Shown: positions 16,414-25,021 of the stretch, in pieces
How the letters are laid out: the number at the start of each line of letters is the position of its first letter
How positions within the stretch are numbered: the first letter of the stretch is position 1
Origin: Desulfoluna spongiiphila
Lineage (GTDB): Bacteria > Desulfobacterota > Desulfobacteria > Desulfobacterales > Desulfolunaceae
Assembly (NCBI RefSeq): GCF_900101345.1
Contig: NZ_FMUX01000011.1
Location: forward strand, 62,001 to 126,000
DNA: 64,000 bases
Direction of reading: 5' to 3'
Position numbers and translations under genes: made by a program
Notes under the pieces: generated by a model
What the model was told of the DNA's origin: nothing
The model's input: the letters and a program-made list of their open reading frames with translations, nothing else
The model's database searches: none

Positions 16414-17814
16414 TTACCCGAGGCTTCGGATGTGTGCCACGGCGTCGTCGATGCGCTTTAAGGTCTCCTCTTTGCCGAGGACTTCGAGCATCTCGTACAT
16501 GTCGGGGCTGGCGCCGGTACCGGAGACAGCCAGGCGCATGGGCATGGCAACCTTGCCGAAGCCGACCTCCAATTTTTCCACCACGGCCTTGAAGGTCGCA
16601 GAAAGGGCTTCCTGGGTAAACGCCACCTCGGCCAGGGCTTCTTTCATGGCAAGAAGCACGTCTGCGGCCTCGGGCTTGAAGGCTTTTTTGGCCATTTTGG
16701 CGTCGTACTCTTTGATCCCTTCGAAAAAGAAGCGGGCGTTCTCGGCCATCTCCACCAGGGTGTGGCTTCGGGGGGCCAGGGTTTTCACCGCCTTTTCCAG
16801 CTGCGCCCGGTCTTCGGCCACAATGCCCGCCTTGTCGAGGAAAGGCAGAAGGGCGTCGGTGATCTCTTCGGTGGGCTTGGCCTGGATGTGCTCGTGGTTG
16901 ATGGCCATGAGCTTGTCCTGATCAAAAACGCCGGGGGAGCGACCGATGTTGTCCGGGGTAAACTTTTCGATGAGGTCCTCGCGGGTGAAGAACTCCTGGT
17001 CCCCGCAGGACCAGCCCAGACGCGCCAGGTAGTTGATCATGGCATCGGGAAGGATCCCCATGTCCCGGTACTCGGTGACGCTGGTGGCGCCGTGGCGCTT
17101 GCTGAGACGGGCCTTGTCCGCCCCCAGTACCATGGGCACGTGGCCGTAGGTGGGCACCTCTTCCCCCATGGCCTTGACGATGAGGACCTGCTTGGGGGTG
17201 TTGTTGACGTGGTCGTCGCCCCGCAAGATGGTGTTCACCTTCATGGTCAGGTCATCCACGGCCACGGCGAGGTTGTAAGTGGGGGTTCCGTCGCTTCGCT
17301 GGATGATAAAATCATCGAGCTCGGCATTTGGAATGGAGATCCGCCCCTTGACCATGTCGTCAAAGGCGGTGGATCCGGCCAGGGGCACCTTGAAACGAAC
17401 CACGGCCCCTTCGGTGGGCCCCAGGTTTTTCTCGCGGCATTTCCCGTTGTATTTTGGCTTCTCCCCTTTGGCCCGGGCGGTCTCCCGCATCTCATCGATC
17501 TCTTCCGGGGTGCAGGTGCACCAGTAGGCATGACCGTCTTCAAGGAGCTTGTTGATCACCTCCTTATAAAGGTCAAAGCGCTTGGTCTGGTAGAAGGGAC
17601 CCTGGTCCCAGTCAATGCCCAGCCACTCCAGCCCGTCGAAAATGGCCTGAACAGACTCCTCGGTGGAACGTTCCAGATCTGTGTCTTCGATGCGGAGGAT
17701 GAAGGTTCCGCCGGTCTTGCGTGCGTAAAGCCAGTTGAACAGGGCGGTGCGTGCTCCGCCGACGTGAAGGTAACCCGTGGGACTCGGCGGAAACCGTGTT
17801 ATAATCTCACCCAT
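16414..17814 (-). CDS. gltX: Glutamyl-tRNA synthetase
   Basis: A class I synthetase of 466 residues. The N-terminal FPPSPTGYLHVGGARTALFN holds the HIGH-equivalent HVGG, LRIEDTD follows, and the KMSKS-equivalent is RLSKRHG near residue 240. The C-terminal helical anticodon-binding domain is complete. The ATG at 17812-17814 follows AGGAGAT on the minus strand, and a perfect TATAAT lies further upstream (17834-17839). Because gatB and tRNA-Gln are present and glnS is not seen, this enzyme is likely non-discriminating and also charges tRNA-Gln; sequence alone cannot prove that. Confidence 0.98.
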   Translation of the reverse strand: MGEIITRFPPSPTGYLHVGGARTALFNWLYARKTGGTFILRIEDTDLERSTEESVQAIFDGLEWLGIDWDQGPFYQTKRFDLYKEVINKLLEDGHAYWCTCTPEEIDEMRETARAKGEKPKYNGKCREKNLGPTEGAVVRFKVPLAGSTAFDDMVKGRISIPNAELDDFIIQRSDGTPTYNLAVAVDDLTMKVNTILRGDDHVNNTPKQVLIVKAMGEEVPTYGHVPMVLGADKARLSKRHGATSVTEYRDMGILPDAMINYLARLGWSCGDQEFFTREDLIEKFTPDNIGRSPGVFDQDKLMAINHEHIQAKPTEEITDALLPFLDKAGIVAEDRAQLEKAVKTLAPRSHTLVEMAENARFFFEGIKEYDAKMAKKAFKPEAADVLLAMKEALAEVAFTQEALSATFKAVVEKLEVGFGKVAMPMRLAVSGTGASPDMYEMLEVLGKEETLKRIDDAVAHIRSLG

Positions 17815-17859
17815 AACATCTCCTGTGGTATCTATTATAAAAAGGAAAATGGCGATTCA

Positions 17860-18035
17860 GCCTGCCCCCGGCGGGTCGCTTTTTGATAACAAGCACCTCA
17901 CCCACGCCCCCAGGCGCGGCAAAAGGAACCGAGGTGCATCAGGGCGCGACATAAACGGCGGAATAGCCGATATCGCCTTAAAACCGGTTTATCAAATGTT
18001 TCAAAAGTTTGCCCTCCGACAGGGCCGTCGAAGGC
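17860..18035. repeat. Degenerate two-ended element between gltX and rpmF
   Basis: A decayed C end (GCCTGCCCCCGGCGGGTCGC) faces a decayed A end (ACCGGTTTATCAAATG to GGGCCGTCGAAGGC). Unlike most copies it lies between divergent genes, in the gltX upstream region. Confidence 0.6.
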
Positions 18036-18206
18036 AACCTTCAGCCGGGCAGGGGCAAAAAAAATATTTTTTTAGGCCCGTCAATCCGCATCCGCACAAA
18101 AAAAACGTTGTGGATCGATAGGGATCTGCGCTATCTACGGCTCATGGCCAATTACCACAGTTGCTGTGCCAGCACAAGTAGCCAAAATATAAGCACGTGA
18201 ATATTC

Positions 18207-18235
18207 TTGACAATCGCCTTTAAATAAAATAAATA
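18207..18235 (+). promoter_or_regulatory. Candidate promoter of rpmF-fabG-acpP
   Basis: A consensus TTGACA at 18207-18212 is followed by an AT-rich stretch. The hexamer at 17-base spacing is TAAATA, a weak -10. It lies about 70 bases before rpmF. Confidence 0.45.
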
Positions 18236-18303
18236 AGGGCGGTTAAGACTGTTCTATTATTATACATAATTTTTCAAAGAAATAAATGAGTTAGGAGATA
18301 ACC

Positions 18304-18486
18304 ATGGCAGTTCCAAAGCACAAGACCTCCAAATCCAAGGCGAGAAAACGTCGCACCCATTACAAAACCGAGGCCCCCAATGTCTCTGTCTGCCCCGAGT
18401 GCGGTGAGCCCAAGATGATGCACCAGGCGTGCCCCGACTGCGGAACCTACAAAGGCCGCAGCGTTCTGGCTGAAGACGAAGAGTAG
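18304..18486 (+). CDS. rpmF: 50S ribosomal protein L32, zinc-binding form
   Basis: A 60-residue protein with the L32 start MAVPKHKTSKSKARKRR and four cysteines (30, 33, 43, 46) as two CxxC pairs, the zinc-containing variant. The ATG follows TAGGAGAT. In many bacteria rpmF heads a fatty-acid gene cluster; here it is followed by fabG and acpP, but plsX, fabH, fabD and fabF are absent from the run. Confidence 0.97.
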   Translation: MAVPKHKTSKSKARKRRTHYKTEAPNVSVCPECGEPKMMHQACPDCGTYKGRSVLAEDEE

Positions 18487-18567
18487 CGATCACACGATGT
18501 GTCGAATCCGCACGTTGTCAGTTAAAGCGTGCAAGGCGCCACGTTTATTCCCTGGAGTGTAGGGTCC

Positions 18568-19317
18568 ATGCCTGACACCAATCCACGCAGCATCGTTGTC
18601 ACCGGAGGGTCCCGGGGCATAGGCCGAGCGGTCTGCCTCGAATTCGCCGGTCCCGATACCCGCATCTTTTTCAACTATGCGTCGTCCGAAGAGGCGGCAA
18701 GGCAGACCGAGTCCCTTGTCGCTGAAAAGGGCGGAACGGCCGTGGGCATCCGTGTGGATGTCACCTCCGAAGCGGAGGTATCCGCCTTTATAAAAAAGGT
18801 GGTGGACGACACCGGGCGCATGGATGTGCTGGTGAACAATGCCGGCGTCACGCGGGACGGCCTTCTGGTCCGCATGAAAGAGTCCGATTGGGAGACGGTG
18901 TGCGACACCAATCTCAAAGGGGCTTTTTTCTGCCTGAAAGCCGCGGCACGGCCCATGATGAAGCAGCGTTACGGCCGCATCATCAACATCACCTCCATGG
19001 TGGGAGTCACGGGCAATGCCGGCCAGGCCAACTACTGCGCCTCCAAGGCGGGGCTCATCGGCCTCACCCGTTCAGCGGCCCGCGAGCTGGCCTCCAGGCA
19101 AATCACGGTCAATGCCGTGGCACCGGGGTTCATCGATACCGACATGACCGCCACCCTTTCGGAGGAAGCCATCGGGTCTATCATCGACCAGATCCCCATG
19201 CAACGTACCGGCTCACCTTCCGAGGTGGCCGGTGTTGTGGCGTTTCTCGCCTCGGAGCGAGCCGCCTACATCACCGGGCAGGTACTCCATGTCAATGGGG
19301 GCATGTTCACATCATAA
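18568..19317 (+). CDS. fabG: 3-oxoacyl-ACP reductase
   Basis: A short-chain dehydrogenase of 249 residues that reduces 3-oxoacyl-ACP with NADPH in fatty-acid elongation. It has VTGGSRGIGRA for cofactor binding, LVNNAGVTRD, the catalytic serine in NITSM, the YxxxK pair in NYCASKAG and the late PGFIDTDMT. The frame is open from a GTG at 18529, but the ATG at 18568, 11 bases behind GGAG, gives the normal family N-terminus. It lies between rpmF and acpP, which supports the fatty-acid role over other SDR functions. Confidence 0.95.
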   Translation: MPDTNPRSIVVTGGSRGIGRAVCLEFAGPDTRIFFNYASSEEAARQTESLVAEKGGTAVGIRVDVTSEAEVSAFIKKVVDDTGRMDVLVNNAGVTRDGLLVRMKESDWETVCDTNLKGAFFCLKAAARPMMKQRYGRIINITSMVGVTGNAGQANYCASKAGLIGLTRSAARELASRQITVNAVAPGFIDTDMTATLSEEAIGSIIDQIPMQRTGSPSEVAGVVAFLASERAAYITGQVLHVNGGMFTS

Positions 19318-19334
19318 CGACACAAGAGGTAGCG

Positions 19335-19565
19335 ATGTCCGTAGAAGACAAAATCAAAAAAGTAGTCTCTGAAAAGCTGAAAGTCGAAGCCGGTGACGTG
19401 GTCCCTGACGCACATTTCGTCAACGACCTGGGAGCCGACTCCCTGGATCTCGTGGAGCTGATCATGTCCATGGAAGAGGTTTTCGATATCGAAATCTCCG
19501 ACGATGAGGCTGAAGAGCTCGTTCGCGTCAAAGACGCCATCGAGTACATCGAAGCACGCGTGTAG
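19335..19565 (+). CDS. acpP: Acyl carrier protein
   Basis: A 76-residue acidic helical protein carrying growing acyl chains on 4'-phosphopantetheine. The attachment serine is residue 36 in GADSLDLVEL, followed by the recognition helix MSMEEVFDIEISDDEAE. It starts 17 bases after fabG behind AAGAGGT. Length and motif are standard. The usual next gene, fabF, is missing. Confidence 0.97.
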   Translation: MSVEDKIKKVVSEKLKVEAGDVVPDAHFVNDLGADSLDLVELIMSMEEVFDIEISDDEAEELVRVKDAIEYIEARV

Positions 19566-19645
19566 CGTGCCGGCCGCAAGGCCGACGAGGGACTCTCCCC
19601 CTTGCGGGGAGAAGAGACAAAAAGACCATGACGATCAGGTTGACA

Positions 19646-19664
19646 GGGTGGGCCGTTCCCACCC
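19646..19664. other. Small hairpin between acpP and rpiB
   Basis: GGGTGGG and CCCACCC are perfect inverted repeats around CCGTT, directly after a TTGACA hexamer and about 80 bases past the acpP stop. The following T content is too low for a confident terminator; it may attenuate readthrough into rpiB. Confidence 0.4.
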
Positions 19665-19694
19665 TTCCTTGTATGTATAAGGTACGATGAGATC

Positions 19695-20153
19695 ATGAGC
19701 AACGACACAACCCCGTATGAGACCGAAGTCATCATCGGATGCGACCACGCCGCCTATCCCTTGAAAGAGACCATAAAAATCTTTCTGGAAAGCAAAGGGG
19801 TAAAGGTAGTGGATGCGGGTTGCCACGGACCCGAGTCCGTCAACTATCCCGATTTTGCTAAAGAGGTGGCCGGCAAGGTCTCCGACGGGACACACCCGAA
19901 GGGCATCCTTCTGTGCGGTACCGGCCTCGGCATGTCCATGGCCGCCAACCGTTTCAAAGGTGTCCGTGCGGCCCTGGTAAGCGACGGTTTTTCCGCCCGC
20001 ATGAGCCGCATGCACAACAACAGCAACATCCTGGTCATGGGCGCCCGCGTCATCGGCGAATCCCTGGCCCTGGACCTTGTCCGGATCTGGATGGAAACCC
20101 CCTTTGAGGGAGGACGTCACCTGGATCGTATCCAGATGTTTGAATCCTTCTGA
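19695..20153 (+). CDS. rpiB: Ribose 5-phosphate isomerase B
   Basis: Interconverts ribose 5-phosphate and ribulose 5-phosphate in the pentose phosphate pathway. The 152 residues contain IGCDHAAYPLKE at the N-terminus, the catalytic cysteine in ILLCGTGLGMSMAANR and the substrate-binding HNNSNILVMGARVIG. Ribulose 5-phosphate also feeds the RibBA reaction encoded downstream. It is followed by glyA, a common order in this phylum. The gene is intact. Confidence 0.96.
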   Translation: MSNDTTPYETEVIIGCDHAAYPLKETIKIFLESKGVKVVDAGCHGPESVNYPDFAKEVAGKVSDGTHPKGILLCGTGLGMSMAANRFKGVRAALVSDGFSARMSRMHNNSNILVMGARVIGESLALDLVRIWMETPFEGGRHLDRIQMFESF

Positions 20154-20450
20154 TCAACAAGGGAAAACTGCACGGCGACACCGCTTTTCTATGGGGAGCG
20201 AACCCTTGAGGGCAGGGGCCTGCACGGCGGGAGTCCTGACGATGGGGGGCGCAGGCGGTGAGAGCCTGAAAGCTGTGACCCGCGTCGAAAGTGACCTGCC
20301 GCTCTTTGTTAAGGGCACATTCCCGGCAAAGACCGCGGCCATGCCGTTGGTCCACCGCACACCCGTAGATGGCCAACCCACACCGGCCAGGCCGCAAGGC
20401 CCCTCGGCTGCGGTACCTTCAAAGCCATTCGACGTGGCGTCCTTCACCAA

Positions 20451-20509
20451 CCGAAAACACGGCTGATAAGCCCAAACCCGGCTGACATGCCGAACACACG
20501 GCTGAAGAG
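20451..20509 (+). repeat. Three degenerate 20-base tandem repeats before glyA
   Basis: Units at 20451-20470, 20471-20489 and 20490-20509 follow the pattern CCRAAMACACGGCTGANRWG with small changes. They end 9 bases before the glyA GTG, so the last unit includes part of the ribosome binding site (AGAGGAAG). The rest of the 365-base gap (20154-20450) shows no gene. Confidence 0.6.
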
Positions 20510-20518
20510 GAAGCAAAG

Positions 20519-21763
20519 GTGAACCTGAAGTGTATTAGAGATGTGGACCCGGATATAGCCCTTGCCATTGAGAACGAGATCTCACGGCAAGAGAACAACC
20601 TCGAACTTATCGCATCGGAAAACGCGGTCAGCGCGCCGGTCATGGAGGCCATGGGCTCTCCCCTGACCAACAAGTATGCCGAGGGGTACCCCGGCAAGCG
20701 CTACTACGGCGGATGCGGTCACGTGGACACGGCCGAGGCCATCGCCATCGAGCGCGCCAAAGAGCTTTTCGGTGCGGCCTACGCCAACGTTCAGCCCCAC
20801 TCCGGCTCCCAGGCCAACATGGCGGCCCTTTTCGGCATGCTTGAGCCCGGCGACACCGTCATGGGCATGGACCTCGCCCACGGCGGCCACCTTACCCACG
20901 GCAGCCCCGCCAGCTTCTCCGGCAAGCTGTTCGACTTTGTCCACTACGGCGTGGAAAAAGAGACCGGCATGATCGACCTCGATCATGTGGAAGCCACGGC
21001 CCGGGAGTGCAAGCCCAAGCTCATCATCGTGGGGGCCAGTGCCTACCCGAGGACCCTCGACTTCGAAGCCTTTGCCGCCATTGCCAAGCGCACCGGCGCC
21101 GCCCTGATGGTGGACATGGCGCACATTGCCGGCCTGGTTGCCGGTGGCGTCCACCCCAACCCCGTCCCCTATGCGGACGTGGTCACCTCCACCACCCACA
21201 AGACCTTAAGGGGTCCCAGGGGCGGCCTGATCCTTTCGGGTAAAGACCTTACCAGCGTCATGAACAAGCAGATCTTCCCCGGTATCCAGGGAGGACCCCT
21301 CATGCACGTCATCGCAGCCAAGGCCATCGCCTTCAAGGAAGCGGCCACCGACGAATTCAAGGCCTACCAGGCCCAGATCGTCAAAAACGCTGCCGTCCTG
21401 GCCGATGCCCTCATGGAAAACGGCTTCGACCTCGTCTCCGGCGGGACCGACAACCACCTCATGCTCCTGGACCTCACCCGCATGGACATCACGGGCAAAG
21501 AGGCCGAAGAGACCCTGGACCGCGCCGGCATCACCGCCAACAAGAACGTGGTTCCCTTCGACACCCGCAGCCCCTTTGTCACCAGTGGTATCCGCATCGG
21601 CACCCCGGTGCTCACCACCCGCGGCATGAAGGAGGCGGAGATGAAGCAGGTGGCCGGTTTCATGGCCAAGGCCCTGACGAACAAAGACAACCCCTCTGCC
21701 ATTGAAACGATTCGACACGAGGTGAAGGCCCTTTGCGAGGCCTTCCCTCTGTTTACTGCCTAA
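20519..21763 (+). CDS. glyA: Serine hydroxymethyltransferase
   Basis: A PLP enzyme of 414 residues that interconverts serine plus tetrahydrofolate with glycine plus methylene-tetrahydrofolate, the main C1 donor. Family motifs are IASENAVSAPVMEA, NKYAEGYPGKRYYGG, PHSGSQAN, the DMAHIAGLVAGG aspartate and the Schiff-base lysine in TTTHKTLRGPRGG. It starts at GTG 20519 behind GAGGAAG, since no ATG fits. The adjacent dCMP deaminase draws on the same thymidylate supply. Confidence 0.98.
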   Translation: MNLKCIRDVDPDIALAIENEISRQENNLELIASENAVSAPVMEAMGSPLTNKYAEGYPGKRYYGGCGHVDTAEAIAIERAKELFGAAYANVQPHSGSQANMAALFGMLEPGDTVMGMDLAHGGHLTHGSPASFSGKLFDFVHYGVEKETGMIDLDHVEATARECKPKLIIVGASAYPRTLDFEAFAAIAKRTGAALMVDMAHIAGLVAGGVHPNPVPYADVVTSTTHKTLRGPRGGLILSGKDLTSVMNKQIFPGIQGGPLMHVIAAKAIAFKEAATDEFKAYQAQIVKNAAVLADALMENGFDLVSGGTDNHLMLLDLTRMDITGKEAEETLDRAGITANKNVVPFDTRSPFVTSGIRIGTPVLTTRGMKEAEMKQVAGFMAKALTNKDNPSAIETIRHEVKALCEAFPLFTA

Positions 21764-21847
21764 CGGGTCATCGACACCGACCCTGTTGCCCGAACGGATG
21801 GCCCGGTCACACGCACCGGGCCATCCGACCGCCAAGGAGCCGCCCAC

Positions 21848-22303
21848 ATGGAACCGGAACAGACACGCCCCTCATGGGCCCAGTACTTCATGGACATCAC
21901 CGAGCTGGTGGCCAAGCGCTCCACCTGCACGCGCCGTGCGGTGGGAGCCATCCTTGTCAAAGACAAGCGGATTCTGGCCACGGGCTACAACGGTGCCCCC
22001 AGCGGGGTTCGCCACTGCGCCGAAACCGGCTGCCTGCGAGAGCAGCTGGGCGTCCCCTCCGGAGAGCGCCATGAGCTCTGCCGCGGTGTCCACGCGGAAC
22101 AAAATGCCATTGTCCAGGCCGCCCACTACGGGGTCTCCATCAACGGCGCCACCCTCTTCTGCACCAACCTGCCCTGCTCCATCTGCGCCAAACTGCTCAT
22201 CAACGCAGGGGTAAAGAAGATCGTGTACCAGTCGGGCTATGCCGACGCGATTTCCGAAGAGATGCTCAGCGAAGCAGGTGTTGAAGTGATTCAGGTCCCC
22301 TGA
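21848..22303 (+). CDS. dCMP deaminase family protein
   Basis: A 151-residue zinc deaminase that would convert dCMP to dUMP, the precursor of dTMP. The zinc and catalytic site are visible: HAEQNA near residue 84 and PCSICAK near residue 110. The intervening ETGCLREQLGVPSG segment is typical of ComEB-like dCMP deaminases. It sits between glyA, which makes methylene-THF for thymidylate synthase, and nrdR, regulator of deoxynucleotide synthesis, consistent with a deoxynucleotide role. Family members can act on other cytidine derivatives. Confidence 0.9.
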   Translation: MEPEQTRPSWAQYFMDITELVAKRSTCTRRAVGAILVKDKRILATGYNGAPSGVRHCAETGCLREQLGVPSGERHELCRGVHAEQNAIVQAAHYGVSINGATLFCTNLPCSICAKLLINAGVKKIVYQSGYADAISEEMLSEAGVEVIQVP

Positions 22304-22346
22304 ACCGGAGTGTAGGCAATCAGACCACTGTCACAAGGAGAACGCC

Positions 22347-22808
22347 ATGAAATGCCCCTACTGCGCCGAAGACAACACAAAAGTCGTGGACTCACGGGAC
22401 ACCAAGGATAAAAACGAGATCCGGAGGCGCCGGGAGTGCCTCGCCTGCGGCCGGCGCTTCACCACCTATGAACACGTGGAAAAACTCCCGGTGATGATCG
22501 TTAAAAAAGACGGCCGACGGGAAGAGTTCAACCGAAGCAAGGTGGCCTCGGGCCTTTACCGGGCCTGCGAGAAACTGGATATCAGCGTCAACGTCATCGA
22601 CGCCTATCTGGACGAGCTGGAACGGGACCTTCGGGAGACCGGAGAAAAGGAGATCCCCTCCCAGAAAATCGGCGAGAAGGTGATGATCTGGCTCCACGGC
22701 AAGAACGACATCGCCTATGTCCGATTCGCCTCGGTCTACAGAGAGTTCAAAGACGTCAACGACTTCGTCATGGAGCTCAAAGGGCTTCTTTCGAAAGAGA
22801 CGCAATAA
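22347..22808 (+). CDS. nrdR: Transcriptional repressor of ribonucleotide reductase genes
   Basis: A 153-residue regulator with an N-terminal zinc ribbon (CPYC at residues 3-6 and CLAC near 31) and an ATP-cone domain from about residue 49 (VMIVKKDGRREEF). It binds NrdR boxes before nrd operons according to (d)ATP levels. No nrd gene is in the window. It lies upstream of the riboflavin genes, as in many proteobacteria, separated here by a repeat element. Confidence 0.97.
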   Translation: MKCPYCAEDNTKVVDSRDTKDKNEIRRRRECLACGRRFTTYEHVEKLPVMIVKKDGRREEFNRSKVASGLYRACEKLDISVNVIDAYLDELERDLRETGEKEIPSQKIGEKVMIWLHGKNDIAYVRFASVYREFKDVNDFVMELKGLLSKETQ

Positions 22809-22815
22809 CAAAACG

Positions 22816-23079
22816 GCCTTCGGCGGCCAGGGGATGATCCCCTTGACCCCAGGATGCAAATGCTCCCGACCTTCGTTCCTCAGGTCCTTCACATTTGCTG
22901 ACGGGCAGCGCCCGTTAAAAACGCCTGAGGTCATTCGGCCCCCAACGGCAGTCCGAAAGGCGATCTTGACACGAAGCCACAAAATCCATAAATCGGCCCA
23001 TAGATTTTTTAAAACCTGTTTATCAAACACAGCTCATAAAATGGGCAAAAGTTTGGCCCCCGGCAGGGCCGCCGGAGGC
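22816..23079. repeat. Two-ended intergenic element between nrdR and ribD (B left, A right)
   Basis: The left end, GCCTTCGGCGGCC with a GGGGATGATCCCC hairpin, starts 8 bases after the nrdR stop. The right A module ends GGGCCGCCGGAGGC 26 bases before ribD and carries about 19 extra bases between TATCAAAC and AAAAGTTTGG. No FMN riboswitch was recognised in this leader. Confidence 0.75.
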
Positions 23080-23105
23080 GTTTTTTAATATAAAAGGGGA
23101 GAGCC

Positions 23106-24206
23106 ATGGAGGCTCAGGAGTACATGGAGATGGCCCTTGCCTTAGCGGCACGGGGCATCGGATGGACCTCCCCCAACCCCGCGGTCGGGGCTGTGGTGGT
23201 CAACAACGGACGGGTGGTGGGACGCGGCTGGCACAAGGCCTGCGGAGGCCCCCATGCCGAGGTCTTTGCCATTGATGAGGCAGGCGACCGGGCCGAAGGG
23301 GGCGACATCTATGTCACCTTAGAGCCCTGCAATCACACCGGCAAGACCCCGCCCTGCACTGAAAAAATCTTAAACGCCGGGATCCGGCGTGTCTTCATCG
23401 CCATGGAAGACCCCAACCCCGTAGCCTCAGGCGGCATTGCGCGCCTCAGGTCCCAGGGGGTCGAGGTAACCTGCGGCATCCTCCGCGAGAAAGCCCTTGC
23501 CATAAACGAAGGCTTCATCAAGCACGTCCAAACGGGCCTCCCCTTTGTCATCGCCAAGAGCGCCGCCACCCTGGACGGGCGCACCGCCGCCTCCACGGGC
23601 CACTCCCAGTGGATCACCGGTGAAAAATCCAGGCGCCACGTCCACGAACTCCGACACGCAGTGGACGCCATCCTGGTGGGCATCGGCACGGTCAAAGCCG
23701 ACAACCCCTCCCTCACCTGCCGCCTGGAATCCGGCGGAAAAGATCCTGTCCGCATTGTCCTCGACAGCCATCTCACCATCGACGAGCAGGCGAAGGTATT
23801 GCAGCTCAAATCCGATTCTGATACAATAATCGTTTGCGGTAAGATTCCACCTGAAAAGAGCGAAACCGCCCGGAAAAAGGCGCGCCTCACGGCCGCCGGA
23901 GCGCGGGTCCTTGAGGTTCCCTTAAAGGACAACCACGTGGATCTTGACCGACTCATGGCAATTCTGGGAGAAGAGAAGATCCAGAGCATCCTCCTCGAAG
24001 GGGGGGCCACGCTTCTCAAATCCGCCCTGGACGCGAAGATCGTGGACAAGTTCCGCATCTACATCGCGCCCAAGCTCCTCACCGGAGACGACGGGTTTCC
24101 CGTCACGGCGGGCCGAGGGCCCCTCTCCATGGACGAGGCCCTGACCCTTTCCCGGGTTGCTGTTCGACACTTTGACAATGATGTAATGATCGAGGGCTAC
24201 CTGTAG
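23106..24206 (+). CDS. ribD: Bifunctional riboflavin deaminase/reductase
   Basis: Catalyses deamination then reduction of the GTP cyclohydrolase II product in riboflavin synthesis. The deaminase domain (about 1-145) has PHAEVFAI and the zinc cysteines in EPCNHTGKTPPC. The reductase domain (about 150-366) has FVIAKSAATLDGR, QWITGEKSRR, LVGIGTVKADNP and ILLEGGATL. The ATG lies behind GGGGAGAG. It is the first gene of a compact ribD-ribE-ribBA-ribH-nusB run on the same strand. Confidence 0.97.
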   Translation: MEAQEYMEMALALAARGIGWTSPNPAVGAVVVNNGRVVGRGWHKACGGPHAEVFAIDEAGDRAEGGDIYVTLEPCNHTGKTPPCTEKILNAGIRRVFIAMEDPNPVASGGIARLRSQGVEVTCGILREKALAINEGFIKHVQTGLPFVIAKSAATLDGRTAASTGHSQWITGEKSRRHVHELRHAVDAILVGIGTVKADNPSLTCRLESGGKDPVRIVLDSHLTIDEQAKVLQLKSDSDTIIVCGKIPPEKSETARKKARLTAAGARVLEVPLKDNHVDLDRLMAILGEEKIQSILLEGGATLLKSALDAKIVDKFRIYIAPKLLTGDDGFPVTAGRGPLSMDEALTLSRVAVRHFDNDVMIEGYL

Positions 24207-24289
24207 GGCGCCAGCCGCCCCTTGCGCTGATGGACGTGCCTGCTGCACGCCGCGCCAGGAACAGCTTTCTTGATAAAAGGCGATGAGGT

Positions 24290-24946
24290 ATGTTCACCGG
24301 AATTATTGAAGGATTCGGCACCATCAGGGACATCCGCCCCACAGGCCAGGGGTCCCGCTTTGCCATCGAGGCAGACTTTCCCCTCGACCACGTCAAGATC
24401 GGGGACAGCATCGCTGTGAACGGCTCCTGCCTCACCGCCGTGGTTCTGGACGGCCGTCGTTTTGAAGTGGACGTCGCCCCCGAGACCATTCGTCGCACCG
24501 TCTTTTCCACCATCCATGTCGGCACCCGCGTTAACCTGGAACGGGCCCTGCGCCTCTCCGATCGCCTGGACGGCCACATCGTCTCCGGCCACGTGGACGG
24601 CGTCGGTACCATTGTCAGCAAAGAGCGCCAGGCCAACGCCGTCATTGTCACCATCGCCGTGGAAAAGCACCTCTCCCGCTACATGATCGAAAAAGGATCC
24701 GTGGCCGTCGACGGCATCAGCCTTACCATCAATGCCATCACCGACACCACCTTCACCCTGAGCATCATCCCCCACACCGCAGAGATCACCAGCATCGGCC
24801 AGAAACCGCCGGGGTCCATCGTCAACATCGAAACCGACCTGGTGGGCAAATACATCGAAAAATTTCTCATGACGCCCAAGGCCGAACAGGAGCCCAAGGC
24901 CTCACCCATCGATATGGCCTTTCTGGCGGACAAGGGGTTTCTTTAA
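24290..24946 (+). CDS. ribE: Riboflavin synthase alpha chain
   Basis: Dismutates two lumazine molecules to riboflavin. The 218 residues show the two-fold lumazine-binding repeat: MFTGIIEGFGTI opening the first and VSGHVDGVGTI the second (near residue 100), each followed by DSIAVNGSCLT or GSVAVDGISLT. It begins 83 bases after ribD and leads to ribBA, so the run covers all dedicated enzymes from GTP and ribulose 5-phosphate to riboflavin, apart from the phosphatase. Confidence 0.97.
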   Translation: MFTGIIEGFGTIRDIRPTGQGSRFAIEADFPLDHVKIGDSIAVNGSCLTAVVLDGRRFEVDVAPETIRRTVFSTIHVGTRVNLERALRLSDRLDGHIVSGHVDGVGTIVSKERQANAVIVTIAVEKHLSRYMIEKGSVAVDGISLTINAITDTTFTLSIIPHTAEITSIGQKPPGSIVNIETDLVGKYIEKFLMTPKAEQEPKASPIDMAFLADKGFL

Positions 24947-24962
24947 GCCATAGACGCGAGAA

Positions 24963-24986
24963 AAAGAGGCCGATGCGGGCCTCTTT
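24963..24986 (+). terminator. Weak intercistronic hairpin between ribE and ribBA
   Basis: AAAGAGGCC pairs with GGCCTCTTT around a 6-base loop, 17 bases after ribE. The T tail is only three bases, so partial termination or RNA processing is more likely than a full stop. Confidence 0.45.
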
Positions 24987-25021
24987 GATATAGAGTGCAA
25001 GAGGAGTAAGAGGAGTCTGAT

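Noticed and set aside
19640..19677. Promoter for rpiB with TTGACA at 19640
   Set aside because: The nearest TATA-like hexamers are about 26 bases away and a hairpin occupies the spacer, so the spacing is wrong for sigma-70.
22816..23105. FMN riboswitch before ribD
   Set aside because: The leader is filled by a repeat element and none of the conserved RFN element segments could be found.
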